Shown here in pieces: positions 1 to 8,763 of a stretch of 64,000 nt of DNA. Both the position numbers and the translations under genes were made by a program. The first letter of the stretch is position 1, and the number at the start of each line of letters is the position of its first letter. Source of the DNA: Ornithinimicrobium humiphilum (GTDB lineage Bacteria > Actinomycetota > Actinomycetes > Actinomycetales > Dermatophilaceae). The stretch lies in the NCBI RefSeq assembly GCF_006716885.1, contig NZ_VFPU01000001.1, positions 434,001 through 498,000 on the forward strand, in the 5' to 3' direction. The notes under the pieces are model-generated. The model ran no database searches and was not told the DNA's origin. It worked only from the letters and a program-made list of their open reading frames with translations.

Positions 1-458
1 GCGTCACGCACGTCGGTTTCGGCGTCGTCACCCTCCAGCGCCCCGCCACCGCACGGGAGCCGTGGCGGGACCTCCTGGACGTGCGCACCCCGGTTGCCTC
101 ACCGATGGGCCCTGCGGTCCTGGCCGGCCTGCGGGCGCGGACCTGGCTCGCCGAGCACGACGACGACGCGGTGCTCGACGTCGCGTGGCAGGTCGCCGAC
201 GACGTGACCGAGGAACGCGTCGGACGCCCGGGCGCGCCGGACCCGCAGGTCATCCAGCTGCGCCAGGGTGGTGGGCTGGGTCGCACGGTGCGACTGGACA
301 CTCTCACCGCGGGGCTGGTGGGTGCCTGCGACGGCGATCTCACCGCCCGTCAGCTGTGCTCGGGCCTGGCGGTCCTCACCGAGACGGACCCCGCCGAGGT
401 GGCGGCGGCGGTGCTTCCCACGTTGCGCGAGCTCGTCGCCGACGGCCTGCTGCGCTGA
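1..458 (+). CDS. C-terminal end of a SAM-dependent methyltransferase (partial)
   Basis: An open frame enters from the left edge (codons from base 3) and stops at 458, so only about 150 C-terminal residues are present. The piece begins VGFGVVTLQRP and continues as a small alpha-helical, acidic domain with a winged-helix-like look. This resembles the tail found on actinobacterial HemK-like N5-glutamine or rRNA methyltransferases that lie next to topA. The catalytic NPPY region would be upstream of the window and cannot be seen. The family call rests on the tail and on gene position, so it is tentative; that it is a coding end is well supported. Confidence 0.6.
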   Translation, partial: VTHVGFGVVTLQRPATAREPWRDLLDVRTPVASPMGPAVLAGLRARTWLAEHDDDAVLDVAWQVADDVTEERVGRPGAPDPQVIQLRQGGGLGRTVRLDTLTAGLVGACDGDLTARQLCSGLAVLTETDPAEVAAAVLPTLRELVADGLLR

Positions 459-465
459 CCATCAC

Positions 466-500
466 GGGCCCGCCGCGCGTGCGACGAGGGCCGCGGGCCC
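466..500. terminator. Possible hairpin between convergent genes
   Basis: An 8-bp inverted repeat (466-473 with 493-500, GGGCCCGC/GCGGGCCC) with a 19-nt loop lies between the two convergent stop codons. There is no T-tract. It is plausible as a shared terminator but weak. Confidence 0.35.
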
Positions 501-514
501 CGCGGGCGCCGACC

Positions 515-1222
515 TCAGCCGTAGTTGTACGTGGTCCGGGCCAGCGTGAAGCTGCGCCCGAGCTCGCTGCTCGTGCACGAGACGCCCGCCTCGGACGAGA
601 CGCACGAGGTCGACCCGACGGACAGGGACGAGCCGTAGGGCAGCACCGCGAGGGTGGCGCCGTCCTGGTCCAGGGTGGTGCCGTCGACCTGCTCGACCCA
701 CCAGCCGCCGGTCGTCACGCTGGCCTGCCCGAAGATCGGCTCCTCCACGCAGGTCCACGCGCCACGGCCGGCGGCCAGGCGCATCGCGTCGGCGTCCGCG
801 GCCGTGCACCCGGCGAGGTTGGCCTCGGACAGGTGGTCGGCGGAGGGCGTGAAGTTCTTGTCGTTGATCTGGCAGACGGCGCCTCCCGCGGTCACGGAGC
901 AGGCGATGTTGCCCGAGGGCAGCACGAAGGCCGCCTGGTCGCCGTCGATCGTGATCGTGGTGCCGCCGCTCGCGCTGCGGTCTCCTGCGGCCACCGGGAT
1001 GTCGGAGGGCGCGGTCGGCGGGGCCACGGGGCCGCCCTCGGTCTGCTGCGCCCCGTCCGGCCCGGCGGTGCCCGCGGCGTCGTCGACCCCGGTTGGGTCG
1101 GCCCCGCCCTCGTCGTCACCGCTGCAGCCCGCCAGCGCCAGGGCGCCGGCGAGCGCCAGCGCAGCCAGGGCGGGCGCCTGCCGCCGGCGTGACCGCATAC
1201 CTGCACCTGCCAGCCTCGTCAT
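515..1222 (-). CDS. Secreted lipoprotein, DUF6636-like
   Basis: The predicted product is about 235 aa with an Arg-rich N-terminus, a hydrophobic segment and the lipobox LALAGC, followed by a low-complexity acidic/Gly linker. It is therefore expected to be a lipoprotein anchored outside the membrane. The folded part has the pattern PSGNIAC...VC...C...TC and ends GVSCTSSELGRSF, with cysteines suited to disulfides. This looks like the actinobacterial DUF6636 family of exported proteins of unknown function. The ATG at 1222 was chosen because TACGCT (1231-1236, minus strand) sits 8 nt upstream, a leaderless layout. ATG 1198, with a weak purine-rich site, is the alternative. It is divergent from topA. 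Confidence 0.7.
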   Translation of the reverse strand: MTRLAGAGMRSRRRQAPALAALALAGALALAGCSGDDEGGADPTGVDDAAGTAGPDGAQQTEGGPVAPPTAPSDIPVAAGDRSASGGTTITIDGDQAAFVLPSGNIACSVTAGGAVCQINDKNFTPSADHLSEANLAGCTAADADAMRLAAGRGAWTCVEEPIFGQASVTTGGWWVEQVDGTTLDQDGATLAVLPYGSSLSVGSTSCVSSEAGVSCTSSELGRSFTLARTTYNYG

Positions 1223-1335
1223 AGGGATGCAGCGTAGTCGTTGACCGCGCATGGGCTACCGTGACCGCCGAGGACCCGTGTCGGAGTCGCGACGAATCCG
1301 CGGCACGCGGGCTTCCGATCGATTGGAGCAGACCC

Positions 1336-4116
1336 GTGACTGCAGGACGCAAGCTCGTCATCGTCGAGTCGCCAGGCAAGGTCAAGAGCATCGGCGACTA
1401 CCTGGGCCCCGACTACACCGTCAACGCCAGCATCGGCCACATCCGTGACCTCCCGAACCCCTCCGAGCTGCCCCCGGAGCTGAAGAAGGGGCCCTACGGC
1501 AAGTTCGCGATCAACGTCGAGGACGACTTCGAGCCCTACTACGTGGTCGACGCCGACAAGAAGAAGAAGGTCGCCGAGCTCAAGCGCCAGCTCAAGGAGG
1601 CCGACGAGCTCTACCTCGCCACCGACGAGGACCGCGAGGGCGAGGCCATCGCGTGGCACCTCCTCGAGGTCCTCAAGCCCAAGGTCCCCGTCAAGCGGAT
1701 GGTGTTCCACGAGATCACCAAGGAGGCCATCCGCCGGGCCGTCAACGAGACGCGCGACATGGACATGCACCTCGTCGACGCCCAGGAGACCCGCCGCGTC
1801 CTCGACCGCCTCTACGGCTACGAGGTCTCGCCGGTGCTGTGGCGCAAGGTCAAGCAGGGCCTGTCGGCCGGCCGGGTGCAGTCCGTCGCCACGCGCATGG
1901 TCGTCGAGCGGGAGCGCGAGCGTATGGCGTTCCGCTCGGCGTCGTACTGGGACGTCGAGGGCGACTTCGCGCCCCAGGGTGGCGGCCCCTCCGCCAGCAA
2001 CGCCTTCACCGCCCGGCTGAACGCGGTGGACGGTCGCAAGGTCGCCACCGGCCGCGACTTCAACGACGACGGCACGCTGAAGTCCAGCAAGGTCGTCCAC
2101 CTCGACGCCACCGCCGCGCAGGCCGTCGCCGACGGGACCCGCGAGGCCGACGTCGTCGTCAGCGAGGTCGCCGAGAAGCCCTACACCCGTCGTCCGTCGG
2201 CGCCGTTCACGACCTCCACGCTGCAGCAGGAGGCCTCCCGCAAGCTGCGCATGAACAGCCAGACCACGATGCGCACCGCCCAGCGCCTCTACGAGGGCGG
2301 CTACATCACCTACATGCGGACCGACTCGACGACCCTGTCGAGCTCGGCCGTCAGCGCCGCCCGTGCCCAGGCGCGGGACATGTACGGCGCCGACTACGTG
2401 CCCGAGACGCCCCGCGTCTACGGCAAGAAGTCGAAGAACGCCCAGGAGGCGCACGAGGCGATCCGCCCCGCCGGCGACCGCTTCCGCACCCCGGCGCAGG
2501 TGGCCGGCGAGCTGCGCAACCAGGAGTACGCCCTCTACGAGCTCATCTGGAAGCGCACCGTCGCCTCGCAGATGGCCGACGCCAAGGGTTCCACCGCGAC
2601 CGTCCGGCTGCGCGCCACGCTGCCCGAGGGCACGCGCGCCGGTGACGGCACCGAGCTGCGCACCGCCGAGTTCTCCGCCTCCGGCACCGTCATCACCTTC
2701 CGCGGCTTCCTCGCCGCCTACGAGGAGGGTCGCGACGAGGCCCGCTACGGCGACGACGAGGGTGTCGGCACCCGTCTGCCCAAGCTGTCCGAGGGCGTCG
2801 CGCTCGAGACGCTGCGCGCCGAGGCCGAGGGGCACCAGACGGTCCCGCCGGCCCGCTACACCGAGGCCACGCTGGTCAAGGCGCTGGAGGAGAAGGGCAT
2901 CGGCCGCCCCTCCACGTATGCCGCCACGGTCGGCACGATCCAGGACCGCGGCTACGTGCGCACCCGGGGCTCGGCGCTCATCCCGACCTGGCTCGCGTTC
3001 GCGGTGACCCAGCTGCTCGAGCGGCACTTCCCGACGCTGGTCGACTACGACTTCACCGCGTCGATGGAGGAGGACCTCGACCGCATCGCCCGCGGCGAGG
3101 CCCAGCGCGTGGCCTGGCTGCGCCGCTTCTACTTCGGTGACGAGGCGACGCACGCCGAGGGCCTGCGCGACCTGGTCCAGGACCTCGACGAGATCGACGC
3201 CCGCGGCGTCTCGACCGTCGAGATCGGCGACGGCGTCGTCGTGCGCGTCGGTCGCTACGGGCCCTACGTCGAGCTGGTCGGCGAGGACGCCCCAGGCGAG
3301 GGCGGGCAGCCGCGCCGTGCCACGGTGCCCGACGACATCGCCCCCGACGAGATGTCGGTGGAGAAGGCGCACGAGCTGCTCGCCGTGGCTGCCGACGACG
3401 GCCGGGTGCTGGGCACGGACCCCGAGACCGGCCACGAGATCGTCGCGAGGGCCGGTCGCTACGGTCCCTACGTCACCGAGGTGCTCCCCGAGACCGACGA
3501 GGCGCCCAAGCGTGGGGCCAAGAAGCCCAAGCCGCGCACCGGCTCGCTCTTCAAGGACATGGACCTCGCGTCCATCGACCTCGACACCGCGCTTCGGCTG
3601 CTCTCGCTGCCGCGCGTCGTGGGCGTCGACCCCGAGACGGGCGAGGAGATCACGGCGCAGAACGGCCGCTACGGCCCCTACCTCAAGAAGGGCACCGACT
3701 CGCGCTCGCTGGAGACCGAGTCGCAGATCTTCGACATCACGCTCGACCAGGCCCTCGCGATCTACGCCCAGCCCAAGCAGCGCGGTCGCGCCGCGGCCAA
3801 GCCCCCGCTGGCCGAGTTCGCCGAGGACCCGGTGTCGGGCAAGAAGGTCGTCGTCAAGGAGGGCCGCTTCGGGCCCTACGTCACCGACGGCGAGACCAAC
3901 GCCACGCTCCGCAAGGGTGACGAGCCGGAGTCGCTGACCGCCGAGCGGGCCTACGAGCTGCTCGCCGAGAAGCGTGCCAAGGGCCCGACCACCCGCAAGC
4001 GGGCGGCGAAGAAGACGACGACGAAGAAGACCGCCGCCAAGAAGACGACGGCCAAGAAGGCGACCGCGAAGACCGCGACCAAGACCGCGACCAAGACCGC
4101 CGCCAAGAAGGCCTGA
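1336..4116 (+). CDS. topA: DNA topoisomerase I (type IA)
   Basis: TopA relaxes negatively supercoiled DNA by single-strand passage. The 926-aa product starts with the TOPRIM domain (VIVESPGK with Glu11; acidic triad D97, D99, E101 in TDEDREGE). The nicking tyrosine is about Tyr326 in GGYITYMRTDS. Several C-terminal repeats with the core GRYGPYV (or GRFGPYV) follow instead of zinc fingers, as is usual in actinobacteria, and the protein ends in a tail of about 45 residues rich in Lys, Ala and Thr. GTG 1336 is preferred over the GTG at 1261 because GGAG lies 7 nt upstream and the protein then starts directly at the TOPRIM strand. A -10-like TACCGT at 1257-1262 may be its promoter. Confidence 0.96.
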   Translation: MTAGRKLVIVESPGKVKSIGDYLGPDYTVNASIGHIRDLPNPSELPPELKKGPYGKFAINVEDDFEPYYVVDADKKKKVAELKRQLKEADELYLATDEDREGEAIAWHLLEVLKPKVPVKRMVFHEITKEAIRRAVNETRDMDMHLVDAQETRRVLDRLYGYEVSPVLWRKVKQGLSAGRVQSVATRMVVERERERMAFRSASYWDVEGDFAPQGGGPSASNAFTARLNAVDGRKVATGRDFNDDGTLKSSKVVHLDATAAQAVADGTREADVVVSEVAEKPYTRRPSAPFTTSTLQQEASRKLRMNSQTTMRTAQRLYEGGYITYMRTDSTTLSSSAVSAARAQARDMYGADYVPETPRVYGKKSKNAQEAHEAIRPAGDRFRTPAQVAGELRNQEYALYELIWKRTVASQMADAKGSTATVRLRATLPEGTRAGDGTELRTAEFSASGTVITFRGFLAAYEEGRDEARYGDDEGVGTRLPKLSEGVALETLRAEAEGHQTVPPARYTEATLVKALEEKGIGRPSTYAATVGTIQDRGYVRTRGSALIPTWLAFAVTQLLERHFPTLVDYDFTASMEEDLDRIARGEAQRVAWLRRFYFGDEATHAEGLRDLVQDLDEIDARGVSTVEIGDGVVVRVGRYGPYVELVGEDAPGEGGQPRRATVPDDIAPDEMSVEKAHELLAVAADDGRVLGTDPETGHEIVARAGRYGPYVTEVLPETDEAPKRGAKKPKPRTGSLFKDMDLASIDLDTALRLLSLPRVVGVDPETGEEITAQNGRYGPYLKKGTDSRSLETESQIFDITLDQALAIYAQPKQRGRAAAKPPLAEFAEDPVSGKKVVVKEGRFGPYVTDGETNATLRKGDEPESLTAERAYELLAEKRAKGPTTRKRAAKKTTTKKTAAKKTTAKKATAKTATKTATKTAAKKA

Positions 4117-4121
4117 GCCGC

Positions 4122-4157
4122 ACCGGGCCGGTCGACCCGACGGTCGACCGGCCCGGT
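4122..4157. terminator. Bidirectional hairpin between topA and the PLP gene
   Basis: A perfect 16-bp inverted repeat (4122-4137 with 4142-4157) with a 4-nt loop fills the 45-bp gap between convergent stop codons. It lacks a T-tract on either side. Confidence 0.75.
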
Positions 4158-4161
4158 CGTC

Positions 4162-5331
4162 TCAGTTGGTGAGCGCCTTGGCCAGGTCGGCGATGATGTC
4201 CTCCGGCGACTCCAGGCCGAGCGAGAGGCGCAGCACGCCCTCACCGGGCTTGGCCTCGCCGGTCACCGGGCGGTGGGTCAGCGCGGCCGGGTGCTGGATG
4301 AGGGTGTCGACGCCGCCGAGCGAGACCGCGTGCACGATCATCTGCACGTTCTCGGCCACGCGGCAGGCGCGGTCGAAGCTGCCCATGTCGAAGGACAGCA
4401 CGGCGCCGGGGCCGCTCATCTGCGTGCCGACCAGGCCGTCGGGGTCGCCGCCCTCGATGCCGGGGTAGAAGACCTTCTCGACGTCGGCGTGCGCGGCGAG
4501 CCAGTGGGCCACGACCTGCGCGGTGTCCTGCTGGGCGCGGACGCGCACCGGGAGGGTCTGCAGGCCGCGGTGGGCGAGGTAGGCCGAGAGCGGGTGCATG
4601 ACGGCACCGGTGATCGCGCGGACCGGGCGGATGCGACGGGCGTGCTCCTCGCTGCAGGCGACCACGCCGCCGAGGACGTCGCCGTGGCCGGCGAGGAACT
4701 TGGTCACCGAGTGCAGGACGAGGCTGGCGCCGAGCTCGAGCGGGCGCTGCAGCACCGGGGTGGCGAAGGTGTTGTCCACGAGCACGGGGACGTCGCCGGC
4801 GCGCTCGCAGAGGGCCTGCAGGTCGACCAGGTCCAGGGTGGGGTTGGCCGGGGTCTCGACGAGCACGAGGCCGGTGTCGGCCTCGATCGCGTCGGCGACG
4901 CCCTCGGCCGTGGTCCAGGTGACCCGGGTGCCGAGCAGGCCGCTGGCGAGCAGGTGGTCGCTGCCACCGTAGAGCGGGCGGACCGCGACGACGTGCGGCT
5001 TGCCGTCCGCGACGGTCGCGAGCAGGGTGGCGGTCAGCGCGGCCATGCCGGAGGCGAAGGCCACCGCGGCCTCGGCGCCCTCGAGGCCGGCGAGGGCCTC
5101 CTCGAAGCGCGCGACGCCGGGGCTCCACAGCCGCTGGTAGACCGCGGTCTGGCCCTCCCCGCACGCCTTGCCGCCCGCCATGTCCTCGTAGGCCTGCCCG
5201 CCGTCGTCGACGGTCGGCAGGGGGTAGGTGGTGGACAGGTCGATCGGCGGCACGTGCACGCCCATCGCGGTGAGGTCGGCGCGGCCCAGGTGGACGGCCC
5301 GGCTGTCGAGGCCCAGGATTTCGGCGGTCAT
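4162..5331 (-). CDS. Trans-sulfuration family PLP enzyme (cystathionine gamma-synthase/lyase-like)
   Basis: The 389-aa product belongs to the Cys/Met-metabolism PLP family, which makes or breaks C-S bonds in cystathionine, homocysteine or methionine. The PLP lysine is in [13 protein letters not shown]. The phosphate-binding region is [12 protein letters not shown], and [11 protein letters not shown] is the conserved cofactor-contacting strand. The substrate cannot be fixed from sequence: gamma-synthase, gamma-lyase and methionine gamma-lyase all remain possible. It is divergent from an Lrp/AsnC gene with a palindrome between them, which suggests that Lrp controls it in response to an amino acid. 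The ATG at 5331 has no clear Shine-Dalgarno site; an in-frame GTG lies 6 nt upstream. Confidence 0.85.
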   Translation of the reverse strand: MTAEILGLDSRAVHLGRADLTAMGVHVPPIDLSTTYPLPTVDDGGQAYEDMAGGKACGEGQTAVYQRLWSPGVARFEEALAGLEGAEAAVAFASGMAALTATLLATVADGKPHVVAVRPLYGGSDHLLASGLLGTRVTWTTAEGVADAIEADTGLVLVETPANPTLDLVDLQALCERAGDVPVLVDNTFATPVLQRPLELGASLVLHSVTKFLAGHGDVLGGVVACSEEHARRIRPVRAITGAVMHPLSAYLAHRGLQTLPVRVRAQQDTAQVVAHWLAAHADVEKVFYPGIEGGDPDGLVGTQMSGPGAVLSFDMGSFDRACRVAENVQMIVHAVSLGGVDTLIQHPAALTHRPVTGEAKPGEGVLRLSLGLESPEDIIADLAKALTN

Positions 5332-5366
5332 GCGCACATCGTGCAGATACTGCGTGAGAAGGTCAA

Positions 5367-5381
5367 GATGCGCGAAGCATC
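5367..5381. promoter_or_regulatory. Candidate Lrp-type operator
   Basis: A 15-bp perfect dyad (GATGC-GCGAA-GCATC) lies in the 132-bp divergent region between the PLP enzyme gene and the Lrp gene. A smaller dyad (GCAC-ATC-GTGC, 5334-5344) sits closer to the PLP gene start. Lrp/AsnC regulators commonly bind several short dyads in such shared regions. Confidence 0.4.
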
Positions 5382-5463
5382 GTGTCGCCACATCGAGAAA
5401 GAGTCGTCGATCGTGCGGTGGTGAGACGTGCGCGAGCCCCGCGGGACGACATACCCTGGCCCC

Positions 5464-5988
5464 GTGCCGAAGAATCCTCAGCCTCCCGCCAAGCCCCTCG
5501 ACGCGACCGACCTCGCCCTGGTCCGGCTCCTGGAGCAGGACGGCCGCATGTCCAACGCGATGCTCGCCCGCGAGGTCGGCATCGCCGAGTCCACCTGCCT
5601 CGTGCGGGTCCGCTCGCTGCGCGAGCGCGGCGTGGTGCGCGGCATCCACGCCGACATCGACCCCGTCGCCGTCGGGCGGCCCGTCGAGGCGATGATCGCC
5701 GTGCGCTTCGGCGGCCACCGGCGCAGCCACTTCGAGCAGTTCACCGAGGAGGTGCCCCGGCTCCCCGGGGTGCTGGGGGCCTTCCACGTCTCCGGCGCGA
5801 TCGACTACTTCGTGCACGTCGCGTGCGAGTCGGCCGACGCCCTCCGCGACTTCGTGCTCGACCACCTCACCAACCGCCCCGGCGTGCTCCACGCCGAGAC
5901 CTCGCTCATCTTCGAGTCGCTGCGCGGCCGCGGCACCCTGGCGCCGCCGGAGGACGACCCGGAGGAGGAGGCGGCGGATCGCGCTTGA
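5464..5988 (+). CDS. Lrp/AsnC family transcriptional regulator
   Basis: The 174-aa product has an N-terminal winged helix-turn-helix (about residues 12-55, DLALVRLLEQDGRMSNAMLA followed by VGIAESTCLVRVRSL). A C-terminal RAM ligand-binding domain with a GAFHVSGAIDYFVHV strand follows, then an acidic tail. These proteins form octamers and sense amino acids. GTG 5464 is chosen because TACCCT (5452-5457) lies 6 nt before it, the leaderless pattern seen widely in this window. The divergent C-S enzyme is the likely target. Its stop codon overlaps the -35 hexamer of the next gene. Confidence 0.9.
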   Translation: MPKNPQPPAKPLDATDLALVRLLEQDGRMSNAMLAREVGIAESTCLVRVRSLRERGVVRGIHADIDPVAVGRPVEAMIAVRFGGHRRSHFEQFTEEVPRLPGVLGAFHVSGAIDYFVHVACESADALRDFVLDHLTNRPGVLHAETSLIFESLRGRGTLAPPEDDPEEEAADRA

Positions 5989-6015
5989 CCCTCACGCCGC
6001 GTGAGGCGGCAGGGT
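5985..6015 (+). promoter_or_regulatory. MerR/TipA-type promoter with 17-bp dyad
   Basis: A -35 TTGACC (5985-5990) and a -10 CAGGGT (6010-6015) are separated by 19 bp, the long spacer typical of MerR-controlled promoters. The spacer carries the dyad CCTCACG-CCG-CGTGAGG (5990-6006). From memory it closely resembles the dyad of the thiostrepton-inducible tipA promoter of Streptomyces lividans. The GTG start at 6023 is 7 nt from the -10, so the transcript is probably leaderless. Confidence 0.75.
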
Positions 6016-6022
6016 CGTCGAC

Positions 6023-6802
6023 GTGACCGCGGACCAGCAGATGACCGACGAGCTGCTCACGGTGGGCCAGGTGGCCGAGACCCTCGGCGTGACGGTGCGC
6101 ACCCTGCACCACTACGACGAGATCGGCCTCGTGGTGCCCTCGGAGCGCAGCCGGGCCGGCTACCGCCTCTACACGGAGGCGGACCTGAGCCGGCTGCAGC
6201 ACGTCGTCGTCTACCGCCGGCTCGGCTTCGCCCTCGAGGAGATCGCGGAGCTGCTGTCCGACGGTGCAGACGTCGCCGCGCACCTGCGGCGGCAGCGGGA
6301 GGCGGTCACGGCAAGGCTGGACGAGCTCGCCGGGCTCGTCAGCGCCATCGACAGAGCCCTGGAGGCCGAGATGAACGACTACCAGATCACGCGCGAGGAG
6401 CAGCGGGAGCTCTTCGGCGACACCTTCGACGAGAGCTACGCCCAGGAGGCGGAGGAGCGCTGGGGCGGCACCGACGCGTGGAAGCAGTCCCAGCGCCGGA
6501 CCCGGTCCTACACCAAGGAGCAGTGGCAGCAGATCAAGGAGGAGAGCGGGGCGCCGACGCTGCGGCTCGCCGAGCTGCTCGCCGCGGGCGAGCCCGCCGA
6601 CTCCGAGGCGGCCATGGACGCCGCCGAGGACGCGCGCCAGCACATCTGCCGCTGGTTCTACGACTGCCCGCGCGAGATGCACGCCAACATCGCCGAGCTG
6701 TACGTCACCGACCCGCGCTTCACCAAGACCTACGAGGACGTCGCGCCGGGCCTGGCGCAGTACGTCCGCGACGCGGTCGTCGCCAACGCCGCGCGCAGCT
6801 GA
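6023..6802 (+). CDS. tipA: TipA-like MerR family regulator with TipAS domain
   Basis: The 259-aa product has an N-terminal MerR winged HTH (LTVGQVAETLGVTVRTLHHY, then GYRLY) and a dimerising coiled coil around residues 75-120. A C-terminal TipAS drug-binding domain follows, with the family pattern HICRWFYDCPREMHANIAEL near the end. TipA proteins bind thiopeptide antibiotics and other ligands and activate their own promoter by untwisting a 19-bp spacer; such a promoter is present upstream. The normal ligand here is unknown. GTG 6023 fits the -10 spacing; ATG 6041 is an alternative. A hairpin follows at 6811-6850. Confidence 0.9.
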   Translation: MTADQQMTDELLTVGQVAETLGVTVRTLHHYDEIGLVVPSERSRAGYRLYTEADLSRLQHVVVYRRLGFALEEIAELLSDGADVAAHLRRQREAVTARLDELAGLVSAIDRALEAEMNDYQITREEQRELFGDTFDESYAQEAEERWGGTDAWKQSQRRTRSYTKEQWQQIKEESGAPTLRLAELLAAGEPADSEAAMDAAEDARQHICRWFYDCPREMHANIAELYVTDPRFTKTYEDVAPGLAQYVRDAVVANAARS

Positions 6803-6810
6803 CCCTCGCG

Positions 6811-6850
6811 CCCGCCCGTCCGCCGCCCCCGAGGGCTGTGGACGGGCGGG
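6811..6850 (+). terminator. Hairpin downstream of the TipA-like gene
   Basis: An 11-bp perfect stem (6811-6821 with 6840-6850) with an 18-nt loop lies 9 nt after the stop codon and before the tmk promoter. No T-tract follows. Confidence 0.5.
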
Positions 6851-6882
6851 TCGCGTCAGCGGTGTCACGTAGGCTTCCCGTC

Positions 6883-7548
6883 GTGAGCGAGCAGACCCTT
6901 CCGGGGACCGAGGTATGCGGTCACCGGAGCGGTCTGTTCGTCGCCTTCGAGGGCGGTGACGGGGCGGGCAAGTCGACCCAGTCCGGTCTGCTGGCCGCCT
7001 GGCTGCGCGAGCAGGGCGTCGAGGTCGTGCAGACCCGCGAGCCCGGGGGCACCGAGCTGGGCCGCGCGCTGCGCGAGCTGGTGCTCCACGGGCCCGACGG
7101 GTCCGTGAGCCCGCGCGCCGAGGCGCTGATCTTCGCCGCCGACCGGGCCCACCACGTCGCGACCGTCGTGCGGCCCGCGCTGGAGCGGGGCGCCGTCGTG
7201 CTCAGCGACCGCTACCTCGACTCCTCCGTCGCCTACCAGGGCGCCGCGCGCCAGCTCGGGCACGACGAGGTCCGCGCGCTCTCGCTGTGGGCGGTCATGG
7301 GCCTGCTGCCGGACCTCACCGTGCTGCTCGACGTGCCCGCCGCCGAGGGCCGGGTCCGGCGGGGGGACGTCCACGACCGCCTGGAGCGCGAGGCCGACAC
7401 CTTCCACGACCGCGTGCGACAGGGCTTCCTCGACCTCGCGCAGGCCGAGCCCGACCGCTACCTCGTCCTGGACGGCACGCTGCCGCCCGCGGAGCTCGCC
7501 ACGGCCGTGCGCGAGCGGGTGGCCAGCCGGCTGGGGGTCGCGCGGTGA
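6883..7548 (+). CDS. tmk: Thymidylate kinase
   Basis: This enzyme phosphorylates dTMP to dTDP for DNA synthesis. The 221-aa product has the P-loop FEGGDGAGKST, the DRx-type motif LSDRYLDSSVAYQG, and a lid region with RVRRGDVHDRLE. GTG 6883 follows TAGGCT (6870-6875) by 7 nt, a leaderless arrangement. Its stop overlaps the start of the clamp-loader gene by 4 nt (GTGA), so the two are translationally coupled. Confidence 0.96.
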   Translation: MSEQTLPGTEVCGHRSGLFVAFEGGDGAGKSTQSGLLAAWLREQGVEVVQTREPGGTELGRALRELVLHGPDGSVSPRAEALIFAADRAHHVATVVRPALERGAVVLSDRYLDSSVAYQGAARQLGHDEVRALSLWAVMGLLPDLTVLLDVPAAEGRVRRGDVHDRLEREADTFHDRVRQGFLDLAQAEPDRYLVLDGTLPPAELATAVRERVASRLGVAR

Positions 7549-8747
7549 GCGTCTTCGACGAGCTGGTCGGTCAGGAGCGCGCCGTGGAGACGCTGCGCCA
7601 CACCGTCTCCACGCCGGGGGCGATGACCCACGCGTGGCTGGTCACCGGCCCGCCCGGCTCGGGACGCAGCGTCGCCGCCCGGGCCTTCGCCGCCGCGCTG
7701 CAGTGCGAGACCCCCGGCGACCCCGGCTGCGGCACCTGCCAGGCCTGCCGCACCGCGATGGCGGGCAGCCACCCCGACGTCACGGTCGTGGCGACGAGCG
7801 AGACCTTCATCAAGGTCGCCCAGGCGCGCGAGCTGGCCGTGCTGGCCCAGACCCGCCCCTCGGTGGGCCGCTGGCGGGTGATCGTCGTCGAGGACGCCGA
7901 CCGCCTCAACGAGCCCGCCGCCGACGCCCTGCTCAAGTCGCTGGAGGAGCCGCCGCCGCGCACCGTCTGGGTGCTCTGCGCCCCGGCCCAGGACGACCTC
8001 ATCATCACCGTGCGCTCGCGCTGCCGGCACCTGCGGCTGGGCACCCCGGCCGTCGACGCGGTGGCCGACCTGCTGGTGCGGCGCGACGGCATCGACCCGG
8101 CCATGGCGCACTTCGCCGCCCGCGCGGCCCAGAGCCACATCGGCATCGCCAAGCGGCTGGCCACCGACGAGCACGCCCGCGCCCGGCGCCGCGAGATCAT
8201 CTCGCTGCCGCTCACCCTCACCGGGCTCGGCGCCGCGCTGCGCGCCGCCCAGGACCTCGTCGACGAGGCGGGAGCGGGCGCGGAGTCCGTCTCCAGCGAC
8301 CGGGCCGCCGAGGAGCGCCGCGCGCTGCTCGAGCAGCTCGGTGCCGACCCGTCCGCCCGCACCCAGCCGCCCGCCGTCCGTGCCCACCTGCGCGACCTCG
8401 AGGCCAGGCAGAAGCGCGAGGCCAAGCGCCAGCAGCACGACAGCATCGACGCGGCCCTCACCGACCTCGCCTCGATGTACCGCGACGCCCTGATGGTCGC
8501 CACCGGCAGCCCGGTCGACCTCGTCAACGCCACCGAGCCCGACCAGGTCGAGCGGCTGGCGAGGGCGTTCTCGCCCGAGGGCCTGCTCGGGGCGCTGGAG
8601 ACCATCGGGCTGGCGCGGCAGCGGCTCGTCGCCAACGGCGCCCCGCTGCTCGTGCTCGAGGCGATGATGATCGGGCTGATCCTGCCGACCGGCCCCGCGT
8701 CCGGACCGGCCGGCCGGCCGCGTCCACGTACCGTGGCCCGAGGCTGA
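7545..8747 (+). CDS. holB: DNA polymerase III subunit delta'
   Basis: This is the clamp-loader subunit that helps place the beta clamp on DNA. The 400-aa product has a P-loop variant GPPGSGRS and a four-cysteine zinc module (C-x7-C-x2-C-x2-C within QCETPGDPGCGTCQAC). The Walker-B/sensor region is EDADRLNEPAADALLKSLEEPP. It follows tmk with a GTGA overlap, the usual actinobacterial tmk-holB arrangement. The C-terminal 130 residues form the collar domain. Confidence 0.94.
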   Translation: MSVFDELVGQERAVETLRHTVSTPGAMTHAWLVTGPPGSGRSVAARAFAAALQCETPGDPGCGTCQACRTAMAGSHPDVTVVATSETFIKVAQARELAVLAQTRPSVGRWRVIVVEDADRLNEPAADALLKSLEEPPPRTVWVLCAPAQDDLIITVRSRCRHLRLGTPAVDAVADLLVRRDGIDPAMAHFAARAAQSHIGIAKRLATDEHARARRREIISLPLTLTGLGAALRAAQDLVDEAGAGAESVSSDRAAEERRALLEQLGADPSARTQPPAVRAHLRDLEARQKREAKRQQHDSIDAALTDLASMYRDALMVATGSPVDLVNATEPDQVERLARAFSPEGLLGALETIGLARQRLVANGAPLLVLEAMMIGLILPTGPASGPAGRPRPRTVARG

Positions 8748-8763
8748 CGACGAGAGGACTGAC

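Noticed and set aside
1261-1335. N-terminal extension of TopA from the GTG at 1261
   Set aside because: The 25 extra residues have no family counterpart, and the GTG at 1336 has a good ribosome site and fits the TOPRIM start.
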